The notes under the pieces were generated by a model. That model was not told where the DNA came from, made no database searches, and was given only the letters and a program-made list of their open reading frames with translations. Of a stretch of DNA of 35,875 nt, positions 1 to 9,520 are shown in pieces. How positions within the stretch are numbered: position 1 is the stretch's first letter; every line of letters begins with the position of its first letter. Origin of the DNA: Alphaproteobacteria bacterium (GTDB lineage Bacteria > Pseudomonadota > Alphaproteobacteria > TMED109); NCBI GenBank assembly GCA_022819905.1, contig JAJEGJ010000105.1:1-35875 (forward strand). The letters are read 5' to 3'. The translations under genes and the position numbers were made by a program.

Positions 1-32
1 CCGGGGGCCGGCGCCGCCGTCCGCGCGAAGCG

Positions 33-60
33 CCGCCGCGCGCTCGCAGGCGCGCGGCGG
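33..60. repeat. perfect GC-rich inverted repeat (hairpin)
   Basis: Positions 33-43 and 50-60 are perfect reverse complements (11 bp, CCGCCGCGCGC / GCGCGCGGCGG) with a 6-base loop. This would form a very stable hairpin in RNA. There is no T-run after it; an AT-rich stretch begins about 20 bases later. It may be the terminator of a gene ending left of the window, but that is inference. Confidence 0.55.
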
Positions 61-686
61 GTCCGCCTCGGGCCGCGCGGATGCGAATAATTCCGGATTT
101 ATCGCCAAATATCACGTAAAAGTCATAAAAGAGGGCCAAAAAATCATTTGGAAGTCATTGTTCTTGCTTAGTGCTCGGCTGTTCCGTGCGCCCGGCTCCG
201 CCGCGGCGCGCCGGTGCATCCGGTGCACGTGCCGGGCGATACCGCGTGCGGTCTGGCGAGGGCAAGGCGATGCGGCTTACGTGTACGAAAGGTGCTTCCT
301 GGGGCTCGTGTAGTTCGGTCGCCGAGCGCGACGGCGCCATGCCGTCAGCGTCTCGTCTGGATCTCTCCTCCCTCCACGGTCGGGGTTGCGGGCCGGGTGG
401 TGCATGCCCGCCCGCAGCTTCGACGACACGCATCAAGAGATTTCCCCAAACCGCCGCTGCGGCGGTCAGGCCGGTCGCGCTCCCGGCGGGAGCGTTGGGG
501 GCTCGTAGCCTCGCGTCCCCGACCCACGCCACCTGCGCAGGTCAGCCCTCGACAGCAGGCGGTGCTGAGGACCGCCGCCGGCGGCGCCAGGAACCCGCCG
601 ACGGGGACGCTTGTCAGCCGCCAGCGCACCCGGGTCGATCCCGACGCCTGGCATTGCCATCAGGACGCGGCACGTTCCCGTCGTGG
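61..686. other. leader region before the large secreted protein
   Basis: No convincing gene. Positions about 82-170 are AT-rich against a GC-rich background and are the likeliest place for a promoter, although I see no clean -35/-10 pair. The remaining roughly 500 bases are open in several frames because of high GC, but the translations are arginine/proline-rich low-complexity strings without family features. The downstream gene is better started at its signal peptide at 687. Confidence 0.5.
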
Positions 687-2177
687 ATGCCCCGATGGAC
701 GACAGTCTTCGCTTCCGCCCTGCTGGCGGCGGCGGTGTTCGCCCTGCCGTCCGTCGCGCTGGCGGACCTGCAGTTCACTACCGTCCCCTCGGATCAGACG
801 TGCCCGTTAGTGGGCACGGGAACCACAACCTGCAAGTTCACGTTGCCCGCAGCGACGGGCGCGACCGGAGGCGTGACCTACTCGTGGGAGTTTTTCAGCG
901 ATTCTGACGATCCGCCACCTACGGATCCAGGCACCGCGTTCGATTTCGATCCGGATCCGGACACGCGAGAGTTTACCGCGAACGGGCGGCCGGCGTACCA
1001 GACGGCGAAGGGCTGGCCCATCCGTTACAAGGCCGAAGATGACAACGAAACCATCACCGCCGAATTCCGCGTGAAGTTCGATGGCAAGCCGCTCATCAAC
1101 ATCCCCACCACCGGCCTGAATCCCACGGTCGGCGAGGCCGTCGATGAGAGGCTCAACGTTTCAGGCAACGGCCCGCTGACAATGAGCGGAACATCGATAG
1201 CTGGATATCATTTACCGAACCCGGGCCTGTCTACGCCCATCGACTTCACATCCGTTCGGGGTATTTCGTTTCGGATCGTCGCCGCCGCACCCACTGCTCC
1301 CCACCGGGCCGGCTTGCGGATTTTCGGCACGCCGGAGCAAGCGGGTTACTATCAAGTCAAGCTGAAGCTCTATGACGACAACGGTCAGTTCACACAGCGG
1401 GTACTGGAGATCTACGTCAACGGCGTGCCCAGTTTCGGCGATGCCGGGGTCCCCAACGCGGTCTTCCCCATCGGCGAGTACGGCGAGCTCGTCCTCCCGC
1501 CAGTCACCCTGGGCAACGGCGATTGGACGCACCACGTGGTCGAGCGGTGCGCGCTGCCCTCGGGGCTGGACTTCAGCGACGGGTACCCGGCGGCCCTGAA
1601 GATTTTCGGCACGGCGACGTCCGGCAACGTGAACGCAACGTTCTGCGACATCACCGTGAAGGACTCCAAGATCGACGGCTATTTCCGCGAGGATCCCGCC
1701 ACGATCCGGGTCTGCTTCAGCGTGGGGGATGGTGCCTCCTGCGAGGTGAGTTTCCGCGAAGACGCCAGCGTCCCCAACCAGGTCTGGCCCGTGGACACCC
1801 CTATCACGCAGCTCGTCCTGCCCAAGGCGTTGCGCTCGACCGGCACGGCGACCTACAGCATCGCCGGTCTGCCGGACGGGATCGTCTTCAACGACGGCAA
1901 CCGGACGCTCTCCGGCACGCCCACGGAAGTCGGCGACTTCACCGCGACCTACACGGCCACCGATAAAGCAGGCGAAGCGGGCACTACGGACACGCTCACC
2001 TTCCTTATCGAGGTGGACGGCGCTCCCAGTTTCCCGGACGCCGGATCGCCAACACCGTCTTCGAGATCGGCAAGAAGGTCACGATCGCCCTCCCCGAAGC
2101 CACGCCGGGCAACGGCACGTGGGACGACGATCACACCCGCACCTGGAGCCCGCCCCTGCCCTTCTCCGAGTGGCTGA
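687..2177 (+). pseudogene. 5' part of a broken secreted Ig-like/Calx-beta autotransporter-like protein
   Basis: This is the N-terminal portion of a large exported protein. The ATG at 687 is chosen because it opens a clear Sec signal peptide (MPRWTTVFASALLAAAVFAL, cleavage after SVALA). The mature part carries all-beta modules: a repeated unit beginning PSF-DAG occurs at about 1429 and again at about 2023, and a putative Ig (He_PIG-type) repeat with LPDGIVFNDGNRTLSGTP lies at about 1869-1922. The frame is lost next to 2044: GGATCGCCAAC should read GG-N-ATC-GCC-AAC by comparison with the parallel GGGGTCCCCAAC near 1446, so one base is missing. The last roughly 44 residues of this frame (to 2177) are out-of-frame arginine/serine/proline-rich sequence. 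Homology continues in the other forward frame to the TAG at 2354 and then into the downstream reading frame. An intact gene would encode about 1,864 residues. Confidence 0.75.
2044..2045 (+). other. inferred one-base deletion (frameshift)
   Basis: Codons before this point read D-A-G in the frame of the 687 start. From 2045 the expected continuation (I-A-N-T-V-F-E-I-G-K-K) is read one frame over and aligns with the earlier unit V-P-N-A-V-F-P-I-G-E-Y. There is no homopolymer here beyond a GG doublet, so slippage-driven phase variation is not obvious. A true mutation and an assembly error are both possible. Confidence 0.7.
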
Positions 2178-2353
2178 CGTTCGACGATTCCAACCCGGCG
2201 GCCATGACGCTCAGCGGCGAGGCGCCGACTAACAGCGAGCTGGCCGGGGATACGTACACACTCACCGTGAGGGACCGGAAGGTCACCGGTCAGCTGCAAG
2301 GGCAGGCCGCGACGCTCGAGCTCTGCTTCAGCGTAGGAGAAGGCGATGCCTGC

Positions 2354-2356
2354 TAG
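2354..2356 (+). other. in-frame TAG nonsense codon
   Basis: The sequence before the stop (CFSVGEGDAC) and after it (VVNFDDDASVPDQVY) aligns continuously with the earlier unit CFSVGDGASCEVSFREDASVP, with TAG in the place of a glutamate codon (GAG in the earlier copy). One substitution would explain it. It is a second lesion, separate from the frameshift about 310 bases upstream. Confidence 0.75.
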
Positions 2357-5300
2357 GTGGTGAACTTCGACGACGACGCCAGCGTGCCCGACCAGGTCTA
2401 CACGATGGGCAAGCGCATCGAGCCGGTGACCTTACCGGTTGCGCGACTCGGCACCGGCACGCTGAGCTACAGCATCGCCGATTTGCCGCCCGGGCTCGTC
2501 TTCGACGACACCAGCCGGACGCTCTACGGCACGCCCACGCAAGCCGCCGAAGGCACAGTGACTTACAAGGTCACGGACGACGAGGAGGCCGAGGCTACCC
2601 TGGAATTCACGATCACGGTGATGGGCCCGCTGACGTTCAGCGAGGCGCCAACCGGGTTCGACTTCACCGTGGGCGAAGACATCGGCACCACCGATCCCCT
2701 GCCTGAGGCGGCCGGTGGCAAGGGCACGCGGCGCTACAGCGCCTCCGGAGTGCCCGCCGGCCTGGCGTTCAACGACACTGACCGGACCCTGTCCGGCACG
2801 CCGTCGACCCCCGGGACCTACCAGCTGCTCCTGGAGGTGACGGACGAGGCCGGCGCCGGCGCGTCGCTGCCGGTCCCGGTGCGCGTGCATCGGGTGCCGT
2901 GGTTTGAGGCGGCGGCTGTGAACGTGAGCTTCCCTGGTCGCGACGTTACGCTGGCCGAGGCACGTGGCGGCTTCGCCCCGTTAACCTATTCGCTTGCCTG
3001 CATCGCCAGGTGCACCTCGCTGCCCTCGGGGCTGGTCTTCGAGGCCGACACGCGGAGGCTGTCGAGCGACTTTGCCACGCCCGGCCGCTACACCCTGAAG
3101 CTGACGGCAACCGACGACAATGATGCGCAGGGCAGCCAGACCATCGAGCTGCTTGTGGCCGACATCGTCATCAAGGCGTACGGGAGCCAGGCGGACCAGG
3201 AAAGCACGACTGAAGTTCCGATCGCGAGCCGGCCGATCGAGATCAAGGTGCCCGAAGCCCCTCCTGCCGGTCTCGATTTTGCGGCTGCCCGCCGCTACAC
3301 GCTCCAACTCTCCGGCGAGCCCAATACGGGCGACTGGGTTGAGATCGAACTCGCCGGGCCGTCCGGCGACCCCGACCTGCAGTACTTTCATGGCACCCGT
3401 CAGACAACGACGCTCGATTTCCGAGGCAACGATTTCAACTCAGCGAAGACCGTAGTGCTGTTGGCGGCAAATGACGCCGACGGTGAGAACGGCCGGGCGA
3501 CGATTCACCACAAGGTGACAAGCAATGATGAGGCCTACCACGGCCTCGAGTTCGACGTGCATCTGGTCGAGGACGACGACGATCCCAGGATCGAACTGTC
3601 GCTGGACCCGGCCACGCTCGCCGAGGGGGCCGGGGAGACCGAAAGGGAGATCACGGTCACGGCCACGGTCAAACCGCCCGCCGGGAGGACGAGCCCGAAC
3701 AGCTTCCCGGATTCCACCGTGATCACGCTTTCGGTGGCCGGCGGCACCGCGAGAGCGGGAGCGGATTACGAGGTCCTGTCGCCCTTCCAGATCACGATCC
3801 CTGCCCGCAGCACGGAGAGCCAAACGGCGACCTTCACGCTGACTCCCGTACAGGACGAAATCTATGAAGGTGACGAGACTGTCATCGTGTCGGACACTGC
3901 GGACCCAGAAGGGCGGACGCCGGCGTCCGCCACGCTGACGATCGCGGACGACGATGATCCCCCGATCTATCTCTCCGCCAGTTGCGAAGACCGGATCGTC
4001 GAGGAGGGCGACGACGGTCAGACGAAACACTTCCTCTGCACCGTCACGCGGCATGACGGCAACAACAATCCCGTGATCAGCAGCGAGGACGTCGATTTCA
4101 ACTACGCCACGGCGGGCGGCACTGCTACCGCCGGGGAAGATTATGTGGAGGTGAAGGAGGGAGATGGGAGTGGGACCATCAAAGCGGGCCAGTCATCTGC
4201 GAACGTGGTCCTCGCCGTGCTTGATGACACCGTGGAAGAGGTCCCGGAGACATTCAACGTTGTATTTTCTGCGAGCCCGCCGTTCGGTACGGTGACCATC
4301 ACGATCCAGGACGACGACGGCGGCCCGGCTGCGCAGCGAATTTCGACAACAGCCGGGGAGGAGCCCACCGACGAGGAGGGTCCAACGGATCCGGACGATG
4401 GCTACCGCGCGACGGCGGCCTTCGGTGCGACGGCCTACTCGGTGACCGAAGGCGGCCCGGCGGCGACCATCGCCGTGACGCTGGACCCGGCGGCGCCGGA
4501 GGCCCGCACCATCGCGATCCCCATTTCTGGGAAAGGCGGCCCGGGCGTGACGCGGGAGGACTGGCGGATCGCCGTCAATTCAGGTGCGCGCGATACCTGG
4601 GACGCTGCCACCGGCACGGCCATCGTGCGCTTCGCCGCGGGCGAGACGGAGCGGACGTTCACCCTTGAGGCGCTCGACGATGACGACTTCGAGGGGAACG
4701 AAAAGCTCACGCTCAGCTTCGACGCCAGCCGTCTGCCCGACGGCGTGACGGCGGATCCGGCCGCCGCTGAGGCCGTGGTGACGCTGGTCGACGACGATCT
4801 CCAGGAGCATCGCGGCCGGGTGCTGAAGCACGTGCTGGCGGCGTTCGGGCGCACGGTGGCGTCGGCCGCGCTGACGCTGCTCACTGGCCGCATGGACGAC
4901 GGCCCGGCGGGCGGGGCCTCCAGCGTCTCGCTGGCCGGGCAGTCGCTCCGCCTCGGCGGCGCCTTGCCGGGTGCGCCGGGCGCTGACGCGCTCGCCGGGG
5001 CGGGCCCGGCCGAGCGGCACGCCGTGGTGCTCGCCGATGCCCACGATCCCTGGACCGTGCCCGGCGCCGCGCGGGAAGCACGGGCGATCACCGTCCGCGA
5101 GCTGCTGACCGGCTCCTCGTTCCGCCACCGCCTTGGCGTGGCCGACGGGCAGGGTCTCGCCGGCGGCGCGTGGACGCTGTGGGGCGAGGGCGGCGCGGCC
5201 CGCTTCGAGGGCCGTCCGGCGACGGACTTCTCGCTTGACGGCGACGTGGCGTCCGGCTGGCTCGGCGTGGACTGGCAGCGGAAGCCCGCGGTGATGGGCA

Positions 5301-6280
5301 TCTCGCTGTCGCACTACCGGGGCGCCGTGGACTACGAGACCACCGGTGCCGCCGCTTCCAAAGGCGACGTCGAGCTCGATCTCACGAGCGTGTTCCCGTA
5401 CGCCCGGTGGTCGCTCGAGAGCACAGAGCTCTGGGGCATCGCGGGTGTCGGCACAGGACGCCTCGAACTCGTGGACACCTTCGGCGGCAACCGCTCGGAC
5501 ATGGCCATGCAGATGGCGGCGGCCGGGGCGCGCCGCACCATCCGGCCGGCCGGCGAGCGGGGCATCAGCCTCGCGGCCAAGGCCGACGGGTTCGTGGTGC
5601 GCATGGAGTCGGAGGCCCGGGGCCTCGACACCCGCGCCGCCGGGGACGACCTTCCCGCGGTGAACGCGCGCGCCGGGCGGCTCCGCGTGGCGCTCGAGGC
5701 GGGCTACCGGCACACGCTGGCCTCCGGCGCGGTGCTGCGGCCGACGGCGGACGTGGGCGCGCGGCTCGACAGCGGCGACGCGGACAGCGGCGCCGGGGTC
5801 GATGTCGCGGGCGGGCTTCGCTACGAGAGCCCGTCGGGCCGGCTGACGCTGGAAGGGCAAGGGCGGGTGCTGTTGGCGCATGCCGCGGACGGGTTCCAGG
5901 AATGGGCCGCCGGCGGGCTGGTGCGCCTGGCGCCCGAGACCGACGGGCGGGGCCTGTTCCTCAGCGTGGCCCCGTCGTGGGGCGTGGCGACCAGCCGCGC
6001 CGGCGCGCTCTGGGACGCGGACCTCCCGGACACCCGGAGCGATCCGGGCGCCCGGATGACGGCGGAGGTCGGCTACGGGCTCCCCGCGTTCAGCGGGGTC
6101 GGCCTGCTGACGCCCTGGGCCGGGACGGAGCTGGCCGAGGGCGAGGGGCGCACCTGGCGCGCGGGGCTCCGCCTCGAGCTCCGCCGCGATCTCGCCCTCA
6201 GCATTGAGGGTTCCCACCGCGACAAGGAAGAAGGCGAGCCGGAGGACGCGGTCGGCCTGCGGCTGTCCGTCCACTTCTAG
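2357..6280 (+). CDS. 3' part of the broken Calx-beta autotransporter-like protein
   Basis: The open frame is 1,307 codons and begins directly after the TAG at 2354. GTG at 2357 is only the first possible start; without the upstream part there is no signal peptide, so the fragment is probably not exported. Domains in order: three putative Ig (He_PIG) repeats in about residues 20-260 (LPPGLVFDDTSRTLYGTP; VPAGLAFNDTDRTLSGTP; LPSGLVFEADTRRL); a further beta module to about 405; three Calx-beta repeats at about 408-530, 534-655 and 686-815, with GGTA-AG-DY and DDD spacer motifs; then a glycine-rich C-terminal barrel of about 480 residues ending VGLRLSVHF, with the terminal phenylalanine typical of outer-membrane barrels. 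In an intact copy the barrel would anchor the calcium-binding-type passenger at the cell surface, with a likely adhesion role (inference). The codon pattern and both domain types remain intact after the lesions, so inactivation is recent or artefactual. Confidence 0.75.
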   Translation: MVNFDDDASVPDQVYTMGKRIEPVTLPVARLGTGTLSYSIADLPPGLVFDDTSRTLYGTPTQAAEGTVTYKVTDDEEAEATLEFTITVMGPLTFSEAPTGFDFTVGEDIGTTDPLPEAAGGKGTRRYSASGVPAGLAFNDTDRTLSGTPSTPGTYQLLLEVTDEAGAGASLPVPVRVHRVPWFEAAAVNVSFPGRDVTLAEARGGFAPLTYSLACIARCTSLPSGLVFEADTRRLSSDFATPGRYTLKLTATDDNDAQGSQTIELLVADIVIKAYGSQADQESTTEVPIASRPIEIKVPEAPPAGLDFAAARRYTLQLSGEPNTGDWVEIELAGPSGDPDLQYFHGTRQTTTLDFRGNDFNSAKTVVLLAANDADGENGRATIHHKVTSNDEAYHGLEFDVHLVEDDDDPRIELSLDPATLAEGAGETEREITVTATVKPPAGRTSPNSFPDSTVITLSVAGGTARAGADYEVLSPFQITIPARSTESQTATFTLTPVQDEIYEGDETVIVSDTADPEGRTPASATLTIADDDDPPIYLSASCEDRIVEEGDDGQTKHFLCTVTRHDGNNNPVISSEDVDFNYATAGGTATAGEDYVEVKEGDGSGTIKAGQSSANVVLAVLDDTVEEVPETFNVVFSASPPFGTVTITIQDDDGGPAAQRISTTAGEEPTDEEGPTDPDDGYRATAAFGATAYSVTEGGPAATIAVTLDPAAPEARTIAIPISGKGGPGVTREDWRIAVNSGARDTWDAATGTAIVRFAAGETERTFTLEALDDDDFEGNEKLTLSFDASRLPDGVTADPAAAEAVVTLVDDDLQEHRGRVLKHVLAAFGRTVASAALTLLTGRMDDGPAGGASSVSLAGQSLRLGGALPGAPGADALAGAGPAERHAVVLADAHDPWTVPGAAREARAITVRELLTGSSFRHRLGVADGQGLAGGAWTLWGEGGAARFEGRPATDFSLDGDVASGWLGVDWQRKPAVMGISLSHYRGAVDYETTGAAASKGDVELDLTSVFPYARWSLESTELWGIAGVGTGRLELVDTFGGNRSDMAMQMAAAGARRTIRPAGERGISLAAKADGFVVRMESEARGLDTRAAGDDLPAVNARAGRLRVALEAGYRHTLASGAVLRPTADVGARLDSGDADSGAGVDVAGGLRYESPSGRLTLEGQGRVLLAHAADGFQEWAAGGLVRLAPETDGRGLFLSVAPSWGVATSRAGALWDADLPDTRSDPGARMTAEVGYGLPAFSGVGLLTPWAGTELAEGEGRTWRAGLRLELRRDLALSIEGSHRDKEEGEPEDAVGLRLSVHF

Positions 6281-6304
6281 CACGCTGACCGGAAGGCCTG
6301 CTGG

Positions 6305-6338
6305 GCAGTCCTGCGCCCTGTATGGGCGTAGCGACTGC
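6305..6338 (+). terminator. two-tier hairpin after the large gene
   Basis: An outer stem GCAGTC (6305-6310) / GACTGC (6333-6338) encloses an inner stem CGCCC (6314-6318) / GGGCG (6324-6328) with a 5-base loop, 25 bases after the stop codon. There is no U-run, so it is terminator-like rather than a textbook intrinsic terminator. A second tight hairpin, CCCCC-GGC-GGGGG, lies at 6361-6373. Confidence 0.45.
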
Positions 6339-6373
6339 CGGCAGGCTTCGCGACAGTCATCCCCCGGCGGGGG

Positions 6374-7118
6374 CGGCGCGCCTTGGGCCGGCAGTGCCGA
6401 CCCACCGCCCGGGCACGCTACATGGTCCAACTCGCCGGACGGGCGATGAGGCTAGGTTGGCGTTGGACGGTGCGTCCGCGCCGCCGGATGCCGATCCGGC
6501 GCGCGGAGCGGAAGGGCGCCGGTGCGGGCGTTCCCCAGGACCGGCAAAGGCTCCGATCATGTTCGCCCCGTCCATCAAGGTTACCGGCCCAAGCATGATC
6601 CGGACCCGATGCCCGCGCCTCCGGACACCGTTGACACGGCGTGGCCTGAGCGGCCTTGTCGCGCTCCAATCTGACACGGGACTTTGATCCAGAAACGGCG
6701 CTACCGAGCACCCGACCCCCGCCGGAGACGACCTGGCCCCCCTGCACCCATGGGCGGGGCAACACGCAACCGCCTGGCGGGGTTGCCGCTGTTGCGGGAC
6801 GGGGGCCGGGTTGATACTCCACGACCGGAAGGGAACTCCGCATCTCCACGAGCCCCGGCGATTCCCGGATCATGTCGGCGCCGCCGGCCTCGAGCCAGGC
6901 GATCCGCAGCCTCACTTCCCGGATGTCAGATCCGAACCACGTTGCCGTGAAACCACATGCGTAGAGTCGGCCCCGACTGCCGCCAACGGGAACGGCCTTC
7001 CAATGCACCCTGACCGCCAGCTTCCAATTCGACGAACGGCAACCGACGATCTGCGCGACGCTCGGGCCGGCCGGTCGGGACGCCCCGCTGCGGAGCAGCC
7101 GCGAAGGGCGGGGACGGG
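6374..7118. other. intergenic region without a recognisable gene
   Basis: About 745 bases. A long minus-strand frame crosses it, but its translation is arginine/proline/serine-rich and starts inside the downstream gene. One internal stretch (minus strand, about 6870-6960, reading SDIREVRLRIAWLEAGG) looks slightly protein-like; I cannot assign it. The promoter of the flavoprotein operon should lie at the right end, but I see no clear consensus. Confidence 0.4.
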
Positions 7119-8624
7119 ATGACCGAGACGCTGACAACCGACGTCGTGGTCGTGGGGGGCGGCAACGCCGCGCTCACGGCGGCGCTCGCGGCGGCCGAGG
7201 CCGGGGCGCGCGTGCACCTGCTGGAGGCCGCGCCGGAGGAGGAGCGGGGCGGCAACAGCGCCTATACCGCCGGCGCGGTGCGCGTGGTCTTCGACGGCGC
7301 GGAGGCGCTGCGCGCCCTGATGCCCGACCTCTCGGATCGCGAGCTGGCGGACACCGACTTCGGCGCCTACCGCGAAGCCAACTACTACGACGACATGGCG
7401 CGGCTCACCCAGTACCGCGCCGACCCGGACCTGGTGGAGCAGGTCGTGACCGGCAGCCATGGCGCACTGTGCTGGCTGCGCGGCAAGGGCGTGCGGTTCC
7501 AGCCGAGCTACGGGCGCCAGGCCTTCAAGCAGGAGGATGGCCGCTTCCGCTTCTGGGGCGGGCTTGCCGTCGAGGCGTGGGGCGGCGGTCCCGGCCTGGT
7601 CGCAGCGCTCTACCAGGCCGCGGAGAAGGCAGGGGTCACCGTCCGGTACCAGGCCCAGGCACGCTCCCTGATCGCGGACGACGCCGGGGTGAATGGCGTG
7701 CGCGCGCGCATCGAGGGGCGCAGCGTCGACGTGCGCGCCCGGGCCGTCGTGCTCGCCTGCGGCGGCTTCGAGGCCAATGCCGCCTGGCGCGCACGCTATC
7801 TCGGCCCCGGCTGGGACCTCGCCAAGGTGCGCGGCACCCGCTTCAACCAGGGCGACGGGATCCGCATGGCGCTGGAGGCTGGCGCCATGCCGGCCGGCAA
7901 CTGGTCGGGCTGCCACGCGGTCGCCTGGGACCGGAACGCGCCGGACTACGGCGACCTCGCCGTGGGTGACGGTTTCCAGAAGCACAGCTACCCCTTCTCC
8001 ATCGTCGTCAATGCGGACGGCCAGCGCTTCGTCGACGAGGGGGCGGACTTCCGCAACTACACCTATGCCGCCTACGGCCGCCGGGTGTTGGAGCAGCCGG
8101 GCCAGGTGGCGTGGCAGGTGTTTGACGCGAAGGTGAGCCACCTACTCCGCGACGAGTACCGGATCCGGCAGGTGACCCGGGCGCAGGCCGACACGCTGGA
8201 GGCCCTCGCGGCGAGGATGGAGGGCATCGACGGCGCGCGGTTCCTGGCGACCGTCCGGACCTACAACGACGCCGTGGCCACCGACGTTCCGTTCGACCCG
8301 ACGGTGAAGGACGGCCGCGGAACCCGCGGGCTCGACCCGCCCAAGTCGAACTGGGCGAACCGGATCGAGACCCCGCCCTTCGAGGCCTATGCGGTGACCT
8401 GCGGCATTACCTTTACCTTCGGCGGCCTCGCGATCGACCCGGAGGCCAGGGTGCAGGCGGTCTCCGGCGACCCGATCCGCGGTCTGTTCGCAGCCGGCGA
8501 ACTGGTCGGCGGGCTCTTCTACGGCAACTATCCGGGCGGCACCGGCCTGGTCTCGGGGGCGGTCTTCGGTCGCCTCGCTGGCACCGGCGCGGCCCGTTTC
8601 GTGCGGGAGGGTGGGGAGACATGA
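7119..8624 (+). CDS. FAD-dependent tricarballylate dehydrogenase-like flavoprotein (TcuA-like)
   Basis: 501 residues, normal length for the fumarate reductase/succinate dehydrogenase flavoprotein-type FAD_binding_2 family. The N-terminal Rossmann dinucleotide-binding motif VVVVGGGNAALTAALAAAEAG is followed by RGGNSAYTAGAVR, where the family contacts FAD. The C-terminal FAD motif GLFAAGELVGGLFYGNYPGG closes the fold. Within this family the GGNAA/GGNSAYT pattern most resembles TcuA, which oxidises tricarballylate to cis-aconitate in Salmonella. That substrate is inference, because the membrane partner TcuB and the transporter TcuC are absent here. The stop overlaps the start of the next gene (ATGA), so the two are translationally coupled. 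It lacks a signal peptide and is probably cytoplasmic. Confidence 0.8.
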   Translation: MTETLTTDVVVVGGGNAALTAALAAAEAGARVHLLEAAPEEERGGNSAYTAGAVRVVFDGAEALRALMPDLSDRELADTDFGAYREANYYDDMARLTQYRADPDLVEQVVTGSHGALCWLRGKGVRFQPSYGRQAFKQEDGRFRFWGGLAVEAWGGGPGLVAALYQAAEKAGVTVRYQAQARSLIADDAGVNGVRARIEGRSVDVRARAVVLACGGFEANAAWRARYLGPGWDLAKVRGTRFNQGDGIRMALEAGAMPAGNWSGCHAVAWDRNAPDYGDLAVGDGFQKHSYPFSIVVNADGQRFVDEGADFRNYTYAAYGRRVLEQPGQVAWQVFDAKVSHLLRDEYRIRQVTRAQADTLEALAARMEGIDGARFLATVRTYNDAVATDVPFDPTVKDGRGTRGLDPPKSNWANRIETPPFEAYAVTCGITFTFGGLAIDPEARVQAVSGDPIRGLFAAGELVGGLFYGNYPGGTGLVSGAVFGRLAGTGAARFVREGGET

Positions 8625-9511
8625 GTGGCGTGCGCATCGGCTTCGTCGGCGTCGGTGTCATGGGCGAGCCCATGTGCCGGAACCTTGTCCGCCGACACGA
8701 CGGGCCGGTGACCTGCTACGACCTCGACCCGGCGCCCCTGGAGCGGCTCGCCGCCGCCGGCGCGCGGGTGGCATCGTCCCTTGCCGAACTCGCCGACTGT
8801 GCCGATCTCGTGTTCCTGTCCCTCCCTTCCGGGCGCGAAGTGCGGTCGGTGTGCCTCGGGGACGGCGGTCTGATCGAGCGGATGGACGCCGGGCGGACCG
8901 TGGTCGACGCCAGCACGGCGCCGCCAGCGCTCGCCCGCGAGCTCGACGATGCCTTCGGCCGTCGCGGCATCGCCTTCTGCGATGCGCCGGTCGCCCGCGC
9001 CCGGCAGGCCGCCATCGACGGCACGCTCAGCATCATGGCGGGCGGCGACGCGGCCCTGGTGGAGCGCCTGCGCCCGGTGCTCGCGCACATCGCCAGCGAC
9101 GTGACCCACTGCGGGCCCGTCGGCAGCGGGCAGGCCGTCAAGATCCTGAACAACATGATCCTCTTCCAGAACGTCCGGGCGATTGCGGAGGGACTCGCGA
9201 TCGCGCGCCGCCAGGGAGTCGCTCCCAAGACCTTTCTGGAAGCGGTGGGCCGGAGTTCGGGCGACAGCTTCGCGCTCCGCAACCACGGCATGAAGGCGAT
9301 TCTCGCGGAGCACTACCCGGAGGGCGCGTTCCCTGTGACCTACGCGATGAAGGACCTGAACTATGCGCTCGAGCTGGCCACGGAGGCCGACGTCAACGCC
9401 GCGGGCGCAGATCTGGTGAAGGCGCTGTTCGACGAAGCCGTCGAGAGCGGGCTCGGCGAGCGCTACCACCCGGTGATCGCCACCCTGGTCGACCGCAAGC
9501 AGTCCACCTGA
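8621..9511 (+). CDS. NAD(P)-dependent beta-hydroxyacid dehydrogenase, 3-hydroxyisobutyrate dehydrogenase family
   Basis: 296 residues, the usual length for the family, which oxidises beta-hydroxyacids (3-hydroxyisobutyrate, tartronate semialdehyde, gamma-hydroxybutyrate) with NAD(P)+. The N-terminal nucleotide-binding motif GFVGVGVMGEPM sits at residues 7-18, and the acidic end of the second strand (YDLD, 33-36) suggests NAD preference. The catalytic lysine is K174 in GSGQAVKILNNM, with N178 following. The substrate-binding signature, usually D-A-P-V-S-G-G, here reads DAPVARARQAAIDGTL (121-136): Ser-Gly-Gly is replaced by Ala-Arg-Ala, which places the protein outside the classical HIBADH/GarR subgroups. 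Its start lies inside the upstream flavoprotein stop (ATGA), so both enzymes are probably made together and may act in sequence on a carboxylic acid. Confidence 0.85.
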   Translation: MSGVRIGFVGVGVMGEPMCRNLVRRHDGPVTCYDLDPAPLERLAAAGARVASSLAELADCADLVFLSLPSGREVRSVCLGDGGLIERMDAGRTVVDASTAPPALARELDDAFGRRGIAFCDAPVARARQAAIDGTLSIMAGGDAALVERLRPVLAHIASDVTHCGPVGSGQAVKILNNMILFQNVRAIAEGLAIARRQGVAPKTFLEAVGRSSGDSFALRNHGMKAILAEHYPEGAFPVTYAMKDLNYALELATEADVNAAGADLVKALFDEAVESGLGERYHPVIATLVDRKQST

Positions 9512-9520
9512 CCGGAGAAG

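Noticed and set aside
2354-2356. Programmed stop-codon readthrough in the large surface protein
   Set aside because: A separate frameshift 310 bases upstream also breaks the gene, so readthrough alone would not restore it.
4580-6430. 616-codon minus-strand open frame opposite the autotransporter barrel
   Set aside because: Alanine/arginine/proline-rich antisense shadow without signal, motif or plausible start.
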